DNA of 64,000 bases from Acidobacteriota bacterium (GCA_016211105.1 JACQSX010000033.1:1-64000); one strand, 5' to 3'. Shown: positions 16,740 to 26,998, numbered from the stretch's first letter. Notes: generated by a model not told the origin, from the sequence alone. Program-made: numbers and translations.

Positions 16740-19364
16740 ATGCGTGTTAGCAAGACAGGAGCTCAGGAAAAATCAGAAAGCCGGCGCAGGCTGGAAAAGG
16801 ATCTGGAGGCGGCACGTATTGAATTATTTGAAGATGCTCGGTTGGGCGCCGGCGGCAGGCAGGCCCTGCACCATTTCTCAGAGCGCATTGACGAATTGTT
16901 ACGCCACATCTTCTCGTTTGCGCACGGTCAGGGCGAGCTGCCGCTGGCCGTTGTTGCGCTGGGGGGATATGGCCGACGCTTATTGTGCCCTTATTCTGAC
17001 GTCGATTTTCTAATACTATTTGACGGAAAGATCGGCGTTCAAGAAGAGAATTTTTCAAAGGCTCTCCTACACCCCCTGTGGGATTTGCGACTTGATCTCG
17101 GCCACCAAGTCCGGGAGTTAGAGGATTTTCGCGATCTGGAGTCAGACAACCCGGAATTTGTTCTCGCGTTGCTGGATGCTCGCCTCGTCGCAGGTGATCC
17201 CAATCTTTACGACCGCTTTCAAGAACTATTCCATCGTTCCAACCCTCAATCCCATCGTCAGATTCTTGATCTGTTGCTCCCTTTGATCGAGCAACGGCAT
17301 GCTCGATTCAACAATACGTTCTACCAGTTAGAGCCCGACGTTAAGGAGGCCCCCGGTGGACTCTGGGACATGGTAGCTGCCCGCTGGATTCAATTCTTGA
17401 CTACCGGCCATGGGAAGTGCGACTGGGGAGCGCAAACGGTCTCACCGCTAAGCAACCTGCAGCGCCTGGACCAAGCAGAAGACTTCCTGCTTCGAATTCG
17501 GATCCACCTCCACCGGCTCAACGGCCGCAACCATAACGTCCTGACTCATGCTCTTCAGGAAAAAGTAGCTGATTCATTCGGCTACACCGGTCTACCCCAC
17601 CAGCAAGTGGAAATTTTGATGAGCGACTATTTCAGACACGCGCGCGCGATTGCCCGGTTTCTCGATTCTGCTCAAGAGGCAATTCGTCCACGCTCCGAGA
17701 AATCTCGACCGAGGAAAGTGGGAGAAAACCTGGAGCGGGCTCATGACGAAATCCGCTTCCGTAATTCGAAGAAAGCATCGCGGGAGCCCGCTTCCTGGCT
17801 GCAGGCTTTTCGGGTTGCTCTCAATGAGCAGTGCCAAGTCTCCGATACGGCGCTCTCCCTGATCGAGCGAAACCTATGCCGCTACAATCCTGACGACTTC
17901 TTCCCCACGGAAGCAGAACGAGATTTTCTGTTGGATTTTCTCCATCCCAGGCAGGGATTATACGAACGCCTCTCAGAAATGCACGATTGCGGTTTCTTGG
18001 GTGGAATGTTCCCGGAGTTTCAATCTGTTTTCTGCCGGGTGATCCGTGATTTCTACCATAAGTACACCGTCGATGAGCATACACTGCTGACAATCCGGAA
18101 TTTGGAGCGGTTGGTCCGGCCGTCCAGTTCGGCCCGCGGGCGTTTCAGCTCCATCCTGCAGGAGCTTGATTCGCCAGAACTCCTGGTCCTGTCACTGCTT
18201 TTTCACGACGTTGGAAAATGGAGAGATGAGAACCACGTTGAAGAAAGCGCGCGTATGGTGCAAAACGTGTTTCGGCGTCTTCATCTATCTCCCGACTCGG
18301 CACGCCGGGTCCAGTTCTTGATTGAAAACCATCTTCAAATGTCGCTGGTAGCGTTTCGTCGGGATACAGAAGATGCCGAAGTAGTGCGAAGGTTTGCGGC
18401 CCTGGTGGGAACAGAAGAGAATCTTAAGATGCTCTGCCTGATGACCCTGGCTGATATTGAGGCCGTCAGCCCCGAAACCCTGACGCCATGGAAGGAAGAA
18501 CTTATCTGGCAGCTTTATGTGGACACATACAACCAGCTCACGCTCGCATATGGCGATGAAGTGATCGAAAAAAATCTCGCCAGCGTGAGCGAACTTCTGG
18601 CAGATCACCCTGCGGACTTAAGCGCTTCAGAAATTTCCAGTTTTTTGGAGGGATTCCCACGGCGCTATCTGAAGGCCACCGACAAGGAGAACATCTATCG
18701 TCATGTCCGGCTTTCACACGACATCCATCCCGATGAAGTGCATCTATCTTTGGCAAAGCAGCACGACGTTTGGGAACTGACCGTGGTCACGCTGGACAAA
18801 CCCTACTTGTTCTCAAACATCTCAGGTGTATTGTCCTACTTCGGCATGGACATCCTAAGAGGCCAGGCAATGACAAATCCAAAGGGCCTCATCTTGGATA
18901 TTTTTCAATTTACCGATCACGAAGGTTTCTTTCAACTCAATCCAGAAGGAATCTCTCAATTCGAGTGCCTGTTGCAGGATGTCGTCAGCGGGAAGGTAGA
19001 GCTACCACCGTTGCTGCAGCGGAAAGAACGTGGTGTACCTTATCGAAAGACCCAAAAACGTGTTTCCACCATGATCGTTTTTGACAACCAGTATTCCCAG
19101 CGATATACCATCTTGGAGATCGTCACGCAAAATGCTCTTGGGTTGCTGTACCGTATCAGTCGGGCAATCTCTCGACACCGCTACGACATCGACTTGGTTC
19201 TGATTTCGACCGAAGGAGACAAGGCAATTGACGTGTTCCACATCACTGGGAAGAACGGCAGGCTCTCGGAACTTTCTCAACGGGAATTAAAGTCAGATTT
19301 GCTGAGCATGCTGGAGGGAATTTATGAAGCTGATCAAGAGCATTGTCCGTCCAAACAAAGTTGA
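16740..19364 (+). CDS. glnD: Bifunctional P-II uridylyltransferase/uridylyl-removing enzyme
   Basis: An 874-residue glutamine sensor that uridylylates P-II when nitrogen is short and deuridylylates it when glutamine is high. Domains in order: nucleotidyltransferase with GGYGRRLL ... SDVDFLILF (GG-x-G-R and D-x-D), GlnD helical domain, HD phosphohydrolase with LLFHDVGKWRDENHVEES, and two C-terminal ACT domains (VVTLDKPYLFSNISGVL; LEIVTQNALGLLYRISRA). All catalytic motifs are intact. The frame is open back to 16515, but this would start at the sigma-54 promoter; ATG 16740 gives a normal family length. The gene overlaps glnB by 41 bases, so the two are one transcription unit. Confidence 0.93.
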   Translation: MRVSKTGAQEKSESRRRLEKDLEAARIELFEDARLGAGGRQALHHFSERIDELLRHIFSFAHGQGELPLAVVALGGYGRRLLCPYSDVDFLILFDGKIGVQEENFSKALLHPLWDLRLDLGHQVRELEDFRDLESDNPEFVLALLDARLVAGDPNLYDRFQELFHRSNPQSHRQILDLLLPLIEQRHARFNNTFYQLEPDVKEAPGGLWDMVAARWIQFLTTGHGKCDWGAQTVSPLSNLQRLDQAEDFLLRIRIHLHRLNGRNHNVLTHALQEKVADSFGYTGLPHQQVEILMSDYFRHARAIARFLDSAQEAIRPRSEKSRPRKVGENLERAHDEIRFRNSKKASREPASWLQAFRVALNEQCQVSDTALSLIERNLCRYNPDDFFPTEAERDFLLDFLHPRQGLYERLSEMHDCGFLGGMFPEFQSVFCRVIRDFYHKYTVDEHTLLTIRNLERLVRPSSSARGRFSSILQELDSPELLVLSLLFHDVGKWRDENHVEESARMVQNVFRRLHLSPDSARRVQFLIENHLQMSLVAFRRDTEDAEVVRRFAALVGTEENLKMLCLMTLADIEAVSPETLTPWKEELIWQLYVDTYNQLTLAYGDEVIEKNLASVSELLADHPADLSASEISSFLEGFPRRYLKATDKENIYRHVRLSHDIHPDEVHLSLAKQHDVWELTVVTLDKPYLFSNISGVLSYFGMDILRGQAMTNPKGLILDIFQFTDHEGFFQLNPEGISQFECLLQDVVSGKVELPPLLQRKERGVPYRKTQKRVSTMIVFDNQYSQRYTILEIVTQNALGLLYRISRAISRHRYDIDLVLISTEGDKAIDVFHITGKNGRLSELSQRELKSDLLSMLEGIYEADQEHCPSKQS

Positions 19365-19656
19365 TGACATTAAGGATGCGCTCGCCAAATTGAGTATCTC
19401 CGGAATGACAGTCACTGAAGTCCGAGGGCACGGAAGGCAAAAGGGGCACAAAGCAATCTATCGGGGCAAGGAATACAGCGTAAGCCTGCTCCCAAAAATG
19501 GAGATCGAAGTTGTCGTACCGGACGATGTGGTGGACGAGGTCATTGAGGCAATCATCGGAACGGCGCGCACGGGCGAGATCGGAGACGGGCGAGTGTTCG
19601 TCATTCCTGTCGATTATGGTTACAACATACGCACGGGGGAAAAGGATGTAGTTTGA
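19324..19656 (+). CDS. glnB: Nitrogen regulatory protein P-II
   Basis: A 110-residue trimeric signalling protein that binds ATP/ADP and 2-oxoglutarate and passes nitrogen status to GlnE and other targets. The N-terminus MKLIKSIVRPNKVDDIKDAL and the C-terminal GDGRVFVIPVD block are typical. The T-loop carries Tyr51 (YRGKEYSVSLLPK), the site uridylylated by GlnD, whose gene overlaps it. GGAGGGAA precedes ATG 19324. Its place before glnA and glnE, and the lack of an amtB neighbour, favour GlnB over GlnK. Confidence 0.96.
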   Translation: MKLIKSIVRPNKVDDIKDALAKLSISGMTVTEVRGHGRQKGHKAIYRGKEYSVSLLPKMEIEVVVPDDVVDEVIEAIIGTARTGEIGDGRVFVIPVDYGYNIRTGEKDVV

Positions 19657-19715
19657 AGAATTCGTAGTCTTTTATTCTTGTTCTTCACACATGGCTATCA
19701 ATTTCGGAGGAAACG

Positions 19716-21191
19716 ATGCCTAGAACCAAAGGAGCAGAATCACCAAGAAATAAAGTAAAAGAGCCAGGACAGTTACTGAGATCCAGAGATGTGATGTTGA
19801 TGATTAAGGCGAACAAGATTGCGGTTATTGACCTGCGTTTCGTCGACTTGATCGGCCTGTGGCAGCATTTTTCAGCCTCCACCAACGAATTCACCGAAGA
19901 CGCTTTCGAGGAAGGCCTGGGATTTGACGGGTCCAGTATTCGAGGTTTCCAGGAGATTCAAGAAAGCGACATGTTGCTGGTACCGGATCCCGCCACCGCC
20001 TTTTTGGATCCATTCGCGGCAGTGCCCACGCTCGTTTTAATATGCAACGTTAAAGATCCCGTCACTGGGGCGCCCTATACACGCGACCCCAGGTATATCG
20101 CATTAAAAGCGGAGAACTATGTGAAATCTGCTGGAATCGCGGACGCCGCTTACTTTGGTCCAGAACCCGAGTTCTTCATTCTGGACGACATCCGCTTCAG
20201 CCAGTCTTACGAACATGGTTATTATTTTCTCGACGCCAGCGAGGGGTTCTGGAATTCCGGCCGCGAGGAAAAACCTAACCTTGGCTACAAACCGCGCTAC
20301 AAGGAAGGATACTTTCCCGTGCCTCCCATGGACAGCCATCAAGACATTCGCAATGAGATGATGCTGACGCTCGAGCAGATTGGAGTGATGGTGGAAATTC
20401 ATCACCACGAGGTGGCCACGGCCGGACAGTGCGAGATTGATATGCGTTTTGACACTCTTACGAATATGGCCGATAAGCTGCTGAAGTTTAAGTATGTCAT
20501 TAAAAATGTTGCTCGCAGGCACGGAAAAACCGTGACATTGATGCCGAAACCGATATTTATGGATAACGGCTCAGGAATGCACGTGCACCAAAGCCTTTGG
20601 AAAAATGGTAAGAATCTTTTCTTCGAAGCGGGAAACTACGCGGATCTGAGCAAGCCCGCCACCTACTACATCGGCGGCATTCTAAGGCACGCTCCGGCTC
20701 TGCTTGCCCTGTGCGCGCCCACCACGAATTCCTACCGGCGACTGGTTCCAGGATATGAAGCGCCGATTAATTTGATTTACTCGCAACGAAACCGCAGCGC
20801 AGCAGTGCGGATCCCGGCATATTCCCGAAGCGAGAAGGCTAAACGAATCGAAGTGCGCTTCCCCGACCCCGCTGCCAATGGCTATCTGGCATTTAGCGCG
20901 ATGCTCATGGCAGGGGTGGATGGCATCCAAAACAAGATCGCGCCGCCACAGCCGATGGATAAGGATCTTTATGACTTGCCGCCGGAAGATTTAGCAAATG
21001 TTGCCAAAGCTCCGGGAAGTCTGGAAGAGGTTTTAGACGCGTTGGAGAAAGACCACGACTTCCTTCTTAAAGGGGATGTTTTCACGCCTGACGTGATTGA
21101 GGCGTGGATCCGCTACAAACGTGAGCATGAAGTCGACGCCATCCGCTTGCGCCCGCATCCATGGGAATTTGCGTTGTACTTCGATGTTTAG
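19716..21191 (+). CDS. glnA: Glutamine synthetase type I
   Basis: A 491-residue dodecameric enzyme making glutamine from glutamate, ammonia and ATP. Landmarks include [18 protein letters not shown] (the Asp50 region), [48 protein letters not shown] and NRSAAVRIP. The adenylylation motif is present as [12 protein letters not shown], with Tyr as acceptor, in keeping with a glnE gene 218 bases downstream. The N-terminus is about 25 residues longer than in enteric GlnA and basic; the strong ribosome-binding site GGAGGAAACG directly before ATG 19716 supports this longer start. It lies 59 bases after glnB on the same strand. Confidence 0.96.
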   Translation: MPRTKGAESPRNKVKEPGQLLRSRDVMLMIKANKIAVIDLRFVDLIGLWQHFSASTNEFTEDAFEEGLGFDGSSIRGFQEIQESDMLLVPDPATAFLDPFAAVPTLVLICNVKDPVTGAPYTRDPRYIALKAENYVKSAGIADAAYFGPEPEFFILDDIRFSQSYEHGYYFLDASEGFWNSGREEKPNLGYKPRYKEGYFPVPPMDSHQDIRNEMMLTLEQIGVMVEIHHHEVATAGQCEIDMRFDTLTNMADKLLKFKYVIKNVARRHGKTVTLMPKPIFMDNGSGMHVHQSLWKNGKNLFFEAGNYADLSKPATYYIGGILRHAPALLALCAPTTNSYRRLVPGYEAPINLIYSQRNRSAAVRIPAYSRSEKAKRIEVRFPDPAANGYLAFSAMLMAGVDGIQNKIAPPQPMDKDLYDLPPEDLANVAKAPGSLEEVLDALEKDHDFLLKGDVFTPDVIEAWIRYKREHEVDAIRLRPHPWEFALYFDV

Positions 21192-21291
21192 TCAGGGATC
21201 GCCGGTGGCCGGTGTTTTGCTCCCGGGTTACCGGTCCATGTCATCGGTCTCGGGTTCGAAGAGCATACACTCTAGACGATAGAGAAACGCA

Positions 21292-21323
21292 GTCGGTTGG
21301 AACGATTTTCCGCTCCAGCCGAC
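21292..21323 (+). terminator. Stem-loop after glnA
   Basis: GTCGGTTGGA (21292-21301) pairs with TCCAGCCGAC (21314-21323) over ten positions with one G-U pair and a twelve-base loop. The following ACCACCTTTCCTT is only weakly uridine-rich. It may end or reduce transcription between glnA and glnE, setting lower GlnE levels. Confidence 0.35.
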
Positions 21324-21409
21324 CACCTTTCCTTCGACAATTGTTACTACGGTGCTTTCCACCACCCATGACCGTGGACCGAAGACTGATGACTCAAGCA
21401 AGATAAGCG

Positions 21410-24400
21410 ATGACTCGCGACCGCCACACGGCAATCCTCTCCCCTTCCGATCTTTTTCTCGCTCCCGAGTTAGCCGAACAACGGATCCATGAATACTTAC
21501 GCTCTCTAGGTTTCCGCGACCCCGCGGCCGCAGACAGAAACCTTCAATTGATGGCCGAAGCCTACGCCGTTCGTCAGGCACTGGGAGCAATGGCGGATTC
21601 AGTGATGGAAGCTTTTAGTCGTTCACCGGACCCCGATGCAGCCTTGGTGGCATTTGAGCGATATCTCGCAGGCCGGACCGCCAAAGTGAATTTCCTTGAC
21701 TACCTTCGCGAAGATCCCCCAGCACTAGACTTGCTCACGCAACTGCTGGGCACTTCACCCTTCTTGAGCGAAATTTTAATCCGTAACCCGGAATACCTCC
21801 ACTCTGTGCGTCATGATTACAATCGCGCCACCGGTGAGATGCCACAATACCAGGAAGAGATGGGGTATTTGCTTGAGAATCTCAGAGGGACGGAAGCCAT
21901 ATTGAATGCCTTGAAGCGCTTCAAGAGGCGAGAGATTCTACGCATCGCCAGCCGTGACATTCTTGGCAAGGATACTTTGCAATTCTCTACCGCCCAGTTG
22001 TCACATCTGGCGGATGTCTTGGTAGGGCAGTCCCTTCAACTCGTGACCGAAGAGTATGCCGAGCAGGCGGGTCACGTACCGGGAACTTTTGCCGTCATTG
22101 GACTCGGGAAGTTAGGAGGACAGGAGCTCAACTACAGCTCCGACATTGATTTGATCTATGTGTATGATTCCGATACTTCATCGTCTGCAACCGAAGAGTT
22201 TTTCCAGAAATTGTCGCGCAATTTGACTCGCGCTTTAACGGAGTACACTGCCGAAAGCTACCTGTATCGTGTTGATTTACGGCTCCGCCCGATGGGAAAA
22301 ACCGGGGCGATCGCTTATTCACTGCAGCAATACCGGCACTATTACGAAAGCTGGGGAGAAACTTTTGAAAGATTCGCCATGATCAAGGCTCGGCCGATTG
22401 CCGGAGACATCCGTTTGGGAGAGCGGTTCCTGGAGATCGTTCAACCTTTCGTTTACCGAAAATACTTAGACCAGGCTGCGCTGGAAGAGATTGCACGCAT
22501 GAAGGCACGAGCTGATGCTGGAAGCCGACGGCGGCGGGAGCCGGAACAAAATGTAAAAACCGGCCGTGGAGGTATCCGTGAGATCGAATTATTCACCCAA
22601 GTAATGCAACTGCTTTATGGCGGACACCAGCCCGAACTGCGCGAGCCCAATACATTGAAAGGTCTGGAAAAACTGGCACACGCGAAGCTCATTTCAGAGT
22701 CAGCTTGCCACGACCTCACGCGGGCATACATTTTCCTGCGAACCGTCGAACACCGCCTGCAAATTGTCCAAGAACGCCAACTGCATTTACTCCCTACAGA
22801 CAAGGTCCAGTTGGAGATCTGCGCCAGACGATTGGGGTTTCCGACCGCCGCGAGCTTGGAGGTAACCTTGTCAGCTCACCGCGACCGCGTCCACGAAATC
22901 TACCAGGGTCTGCTACATGAAAAGAAAAGCCGTAAAAGTTCTCCTGCCAGGGAATTTTTTCGCATCCTCTGCGGTGAGCCTGCCGATCAAGAAATTCTGG
23001 AAACGCTCGCCGGTTACGGTTTTCGTGATTCCCAGGCGATCCTGTCTGCAATCCAATCCTGGGACCAGGCACCGTCCCTTGCTCATTCTCCGACGGTCAC
23101 GCGGAATCTGCTAGCCAATCTGCTGCCCGTTTTGCTTGAGCAAGTAGCCAGTTGCGCCGCGCCAACCCGCGTGTTGAACCGCATCGAACAACTGGCTACG
23201 CGCACCGGTGCTGCCTCATCTTTCCTTCGAACCTTGTTGGAGGACACGGTTTTACGCGACAGACTCATCGCAGTAGTGGATTCCGGTGAATTACTTGCAC
23301 AGCGGCTGCTTCGCTATCCGGAATTGCTCGACTCGCTGGTGGTTGACAATGGTAATCCAGCGACCCTTTGGGAAGGCCTCTTCACCTCGAGCGTGGATGA
23401 CGACGGGATACACCGCCGAGAACACATTTCTGCCAAACGCAGACCGGCTACGAGCGCCGCTGAGGCCCAGGACCTGGCATCTGGACGATCTGCAGACCTG
23501 GAACAGTTCTGCAATTCTGCGCTCAACCAAATGGCCCCGCTGGAGCGGGCAGACCGCATGAACGCGCTGCGGCGTTTCAAGGCGGCCCAAGAATTCAAGA
23601 TAATAATGAACTGGCTGTTGGGTGACTCCCTGCAAGAAATTCAAGCACGGCTCTCGTTATTGGCCCAGTGCTGCGTTTGTCACGTAGCATCATGGCACGA
23701 TCCCTGCGCCCATCGGAGGCCGCCGGAGAAAGTTGCCGAAGTCGACCGAGCCGCGCATCGTCCAGGCGTGACGAGACGAGCCAGTGACATTGAGACGCGG
23801 AGACGCCCACATGCGGAGGCACAAGGATATCGCCCAGGCAAACTTGCCGCGTTACGCGTGCCCGTTTCCGCATCGCCGCAGAGTGGCAGCCACCGCAAAG
23901 CCGACCAATCTGATTGGGTCATTTTCGCTCTCGGAAAACTTGGTGGTGGAGAACTTACCGTGCATTCAGATCTCGATTTGGTTTTTATTTATCGGGGTGA
24001 TCCGTCCGACTCCGAGGCTTTTACACGCCATCAAGCCTTTGTACAGGAGGTTCAGAATTTTCTAGGGCAGCCGACGCCGCACGGAGTGGCTTACAAAATC
24101 GATACGCGCCTTCGGCCCGAAGGAACCAAAGGGCCGCTGGCAATGCCCGTGATGACTTTTCAGAACTATCTTCGAACTCGAGCTGAAAAATGGGAAAGGC
24201 TTGCCTGGACACGAGCCCGCTTCATCGCAGGATCCGAGACCGTGGCCGCAGAGATTTCCCAGATGGTGGCCGCGTTCGTCTATGGCCCTTGGGATACCGC
24301 CTTGGTCGATTACATGGACCGCCTTCGCGCGCGCATGGAAAAGGAGCTTTCAAAGGAGGGCGAAGGAGGCAAGCTGGACTTTAAGGTGGGAAGCGGAGCA

Positions 24401-24772
24401 TTGGCCGATATCGATTTTCTGCTAGAAATGATCCAGATCCGCGAGGGGTGGGAAAGAGCAGAATTCCGCATCGGTGGGACCAACCACCTTCTATCCGTTC
24501 TGGAGCAAGCGACAACGCGTAGGCTGACAAAAAAAGAGATCGTAGCTCTGCGACAGGCCTATTCATTCTTATGCCGACTGGAAATTCTTGCCAGAATGGA
24601 GTCGGATTCCAACGTCACTTGGATTGCGAACGATCCAGACGTCGTCTCCTCCTTGGGGAAGCGAATGGCACTGCCTGCGCCCGAAGGGCAGAACCTGCTG
24701 CGGCGATATCGGCAGACCACCCAACAGGTGCGAAACATTTACAAACGCGCTTTAGCGCGGCTGCGGGGGTGA
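21410..24772 (+). CDS. glnE: Bifunctional glutamine synthetase adenylyltransferase/adenylyl-removing enzyme
   Basis: A 1120-residue regulator that adenylylates GlnA (C-terminal half) and removes the group (N-terminal half) under P-II control. Both nucleotidyltransferase sites are present: VIGLGKLGGQELNYSSDIDLIYVY near 225 and IFALGKLGGGELTVHSDLDLVFIY near 840, each with GKLGG and D-x-D. The family usually has about 950-1000 residues. The excess lies largely in the linker at about residues 750-835, an Arg/His/Pro-rich stretch with no family character; in another frame the start of this DNA reads VLRLSRSIMARSL, closer to what the family has there, so compensating frameshifts are possible. The rest of the protein reads normally. 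Confidence 0.9.
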   Translation: MTRDRHTAILSPSDLFLAPELAEQRIHEYLRSLGFRDPAAADRNLQLMAEAYAVRQALGAMADSVMEAFSRSPDPDAALVAFERYLAGRTAKVNFLDYLREDPPALDLLTQLLGTSPFLSEILIRNPEYLHSVRHDYNRATGEMPQYQEEMGYLLENLRGTEAILNALKRFKRREILRIASRDILGKDTLQFSTAQLSHLADVLVGQSLQLVTEEYAEQAGHVPGTFAVIGLGKLGGQELNYSSDIDLIYVYDSDTSSSATEEFFQKLSRNLTRALTEYTAESYLYRVDLRLRPMGKTGAIAYSLQQYRHYYESWGETFERFAMIKARPIAGDIRLGERFLEIVQPFVYRKYLDQAALEEIARMKARADAGSRRRREPEQNVKTGRGGIREIELFTQVMQLLYGGHQPELREPNTLKGLEKLAHAKLISESACHDLTRAYIFLRTVEHRLQIVQERQLHLLPTDKVQLEICARRLGFPTAASLEVTLSAHRDRVHEIYQGLLHEKKSRKSSPAREFFRILCGEPADQEILETLAGYGFRDSQAILSAIQSWDQAPSLAHSPTVTRNLLANLLPVLLEQVASCAAPTRVLNRIEQLATRTGAASSFLRTLLEDTVLRDRLIAVVDSGELLAQRLLRYPELLDSLVVDNGNPATLWEGLFTSSVDDDGIHRREHISAKRRPATSAAEAQDLASGRSADLEQFCNSALNQMAPLERADRMNALRRFKAAQEFKIIMNWLLGDSLQEIQARLSLLAQCCVCHVASWHDPCAHRRPPEKVAEVDRAAHRPGVTRRASDIETRRRPHAEAQGYRPGKLAALRVPVSASPQSGSHRKADQSDWVIFALGKLGGGELTVHSDLDLVFIYRGDPSDSEAFTRHQAFVQEVQNFLGQPTPHGVAYKIDTRLRPEGTKGPLAMPVMTFQNYLRTRAEKWERLAWTRARFIAGSETVAAEISQMVAAFVYGPWDTALVDYMDRLRARMEKELSKEGEGGKLDFKVGSGALADIDFLLEMIQIREGWERAEFRIGGTNHLLSVLEQATTRRLTKKEIVALRQAYSFLCRLEILARMESDSNVTWIANDPDVVSSLGKRMALPAPEGQNLLRRYRQTTQQVRNIYKRALARLRG

Positions 24773-24799
24773 AGAGCAATATGAAGGCGGACCAAGAAT

Positions 24800-25612
24800 C
24801 TACTTCAGATTGCGATACCGATCATCGCGGCTAAACACATTCCTTGCTCCGCAGGCGGGGCATGAATAGGAATGGAATAAGCGGCCCGATGCCACCGCGC
24901 CGTACAAAATGAGCCAATTTGACGGATGACCCGCACCACATCGGACGCAAACGTTCGTCCAGAGCTCGGTACTGACCGGTTCCCCTACCACACCAAAATA
25001 TGAAGCCCAACCGTAGATTGCCATCCGCGTGCCCAACAAGCGATCGCAGAGCCGAAACAGAACATTGACGAGCAGCAATACGCTCTCGCTACCACCGCCC
25101 ACAAGTAACAGTTTTTTAGGAGGTCGTGATGTTTGATTCCGGGAATTCAAGAACGATAGTGATGTGCACAACGGGCGCGTTGCTACATGCCGCAATCCGG
25201 TATTCAGCTCAACTTTGGAAACTAAATCCCACAGGGATGAGAAAGCGTTGACATGTCCTCCACCACGAGCCAGCCAGCGGTAAAGGCGATCACTTACGGT
25301 CGTGCAATCCGGAACAGCCACGTACAGACCGCCATCGCGTTTCAGCACGCGGCCCACTTCACGCAAGGCCGCGTCAAGGGCCTGAACATGTTCAAGGCTG
25401 TGGTTGCAGACGACTGCCTGAAACGATCCCGCCCTAAAAGGGAGACTGGCTGCATCCGCCTGTACCAAGTTCCTCTCCGAAGCGTTTGGCGGGCGTTCCA
25501 AGTCTAGCCTGACGGCAAAAATCGGATAAAGGGTGGCGTTGAAGCTCCCAGCACCACTACCCAGGTCCAGAACAAACGATCCCTGAGGAAGATGTCGCAG
25601 GATTTCGTGCAT
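24800..25612 (-). CDS. Class I SAM-dependent methyltransferase with C-terminal zinc ribbon
   Basis: A 270-residue protein. The first 150 residues are a Rossmann methyltransferase: VLDLGSGAGSFNATLYP (motif I), DLERPP, an acidic DAASLPFRAGSFQAVVCNHSLEHV block as in Methyltransf_11, and GRVLKRDGGLYVAVPD. The C-terminal 50 residues hold CVRCG and CPACG pairs about 30 residues apart, a probable zinc ribbon. The substrate is unknown; a surface sugar, lipid or small molecule is as likely as anything. It is the last gene of the minus-strand run, 29 bases after lysC, and converges on glnE with 27 bases between. Confidence 0.75.
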   Translation of the reverse strand: MHEILRHLPQGSFVLDLGSGAGSFNATLYPIFAVRLDLERPPNASERNLVQADAASLPFRAGSFQAVVCNHSLEHVQALDAALREVGRVLKRDGGLYVAVPDCTTVSDRLYRWLARGGGHVNAFSSLWDLVSKVELNTGLRHVATRPLCTSLSFLNSRNQTSRPPKKLLLVGGGSESVLLLVNVLFRLCDRLLGTRMAIYGWASYFGVVGEPVSTELWTNVCVRCGAGHPSNWLILYGAVASGRLFHSYSCPACGARNVFSRDDRYRNLK

Positions 25613-25641
25613 CGTGTTCTAATCTACGCCAACCTGCGATC

Positions 25642-26913
25642 CTATTCTGCTGCGCTACCAATTAAGTAATCCCCATTAGCCAATTCCCCGCGTCTGCCGA
25701 AAAATTCTTCATGCACCGCCTTAACTGCGCGATCCAGATGCTCCGCGCCTATAACGCAGGCAACTTTCATCTCTGATGAGCTAATGCAGTCGATATTGAT
25801 ACCCTCTCGAGCCAGCGCGGCAAACATGCGAGCTGCCAAGCCCGGTTTGGACGCCAGCCTGGATCCAATGATCGAAATCTTAGCCACATGCGGCTCGACG
25901 ACAACCTGTCCGGCAATCCCTTCGTCCTTCCATCGCTGGAACAGGTCCGCCGCGCTGTCGACCAGATCTTCGTCGAGAATAAAAGTGATCCGCGCGCGGT
26001 TCTGTGCAGCGGCGCTTTGAATGATCAATCGTATATTTATATCCGCGTTAGCAAGATGCTGGAAAACGGTCGCTGCGATTCCAGGACGATCTGGCACGTC
26101 CAGCAACGTAATCTTGGCGATTTTCCTGTCGGCACTGACGCCTACAACTGCGGCTTCTTCCATCAACGTCTCTCCTCCATGGATCCATGTTCCTGGCCTC
26201 ATGTGAAAACTAGAGCGCACATGGATCGGAATGTTATATTTCATGCAAATTTCGGCCGCCCGAGGGTGTAATACCTTAGCTCCACTGGACGCCATTTCAA
26301 TCGCTTCTTCAAAGCTCACTTCCGGCAGGAGCTTTGCCCCCGGGACTGTGGAGGGATCGGCGGAGAATACCCCGTCCACGTCGGTGCAAATCTCACAGAC
26401 CGATGCGTTCAAAGCAGCCGCGACGGCTGCGCCCGTGATGTCCCCTCCACCCCGTCCCAGCGTGGTGATTTCATGCCCCTCGGTAATTCCCTGAAATCCA
26501 GCGATGATCACCACTTTGCCTGCGTCCAATTCCTGGTGAATGCGTCGAGTATCGATCGACTGAATGCGCGCCCGATTGAACGCATCATCGGTCCGAATGC
26601 CGCAGTGTGCAGCAGTCAGCGAAATTGCCGGTACACCACGCTCCTGTAACGCCAGTCCAAGCAAAGAAACAGCGACCTGTTCTCCGGAAGCCAACAGAAG
26701 ATCCATCTCCCTACCTCGCGGCCGGGAGGTAACTTCACGCGCCAGCGAAACCAACTGGTCGGTAGTCTTTCCCATGGCGGAGACAACCACGACCATCCTA
26801 GGATGGTCATGACGGCACTGGCAGATGCGATCCGCCACAGCTCGAATTTTTTCCGGAGTCGCTACCGAGCTGCCCCCGTATTTCTGTACTAGAATGTCAC
26901 TCCGATCTGTCAT
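25642..26913 (-). CDS. lysC: Aspartate kinase
   Basis: A 423-residue enzyme phosphorylating aspartate, the first step to lysine, threonine and methionine. It has the N-terminal QKYGGSSVATPEKI motif, the kinase core with GRGGGDITGAAVAAAL and ICTDVDGVFSADP, and two C-terminal ACT domains from about residue 265 (LDVPDRPGIAATVFQHLA; ISIIGSRLASKPGLAARMF), expected to bind lysine and/or threonine. Length and order match monofunctional, feedback-inhibited aspartokinases. AAGGGGAA precedes ATG 26913. It follows thrB by 85 bases in the thr operon; asd, needed for the next step, is not in the window. Confidence 0.95.
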   Translation of the reverse strand: MTDRSDILVQKYGGSSVATPEKIRAVADRICQCRHDHPRMVVVVSAMGKTTDQLVSLAREVTSRPRGREMDLLLASGEQVAVSLLGLALQERGVPAISLTAAHCGIRTDDAFNRARIQSIDTRRIHQELDAGKVVIIAGFQGITEGHEITTLGRGGGDITGAAVAAALNASVCEICTDVDGVFSADPSTVPGAKLLPEVSFEEAIEMASSGAKVLHPRAAEICMKYNIPIHVRSSFHMRPGTWIHGGETLMEEAAVVGVSADRKIAKITLLDVPDRPGIAATVFQHLANADINIRLIIQSAAAQNRARITFILDEDLVDSAADLFQRWKDEGIAGQVVVEPHVAKISIIGSRLASKPGLAARMFAALAREGINIDCISSSEMKVACVIGAEHLDRAVKAVHEEFFGRRGELANGDYLIGSAAE

Positions 26914-26998
26914 GCGGTTCCCCTTGGTATCTTCAGAAATTAATCCAACCGCCTGTGGCCCATGATCAGGGATTCAAGGTGCGGTACCGAAGAAAAGG

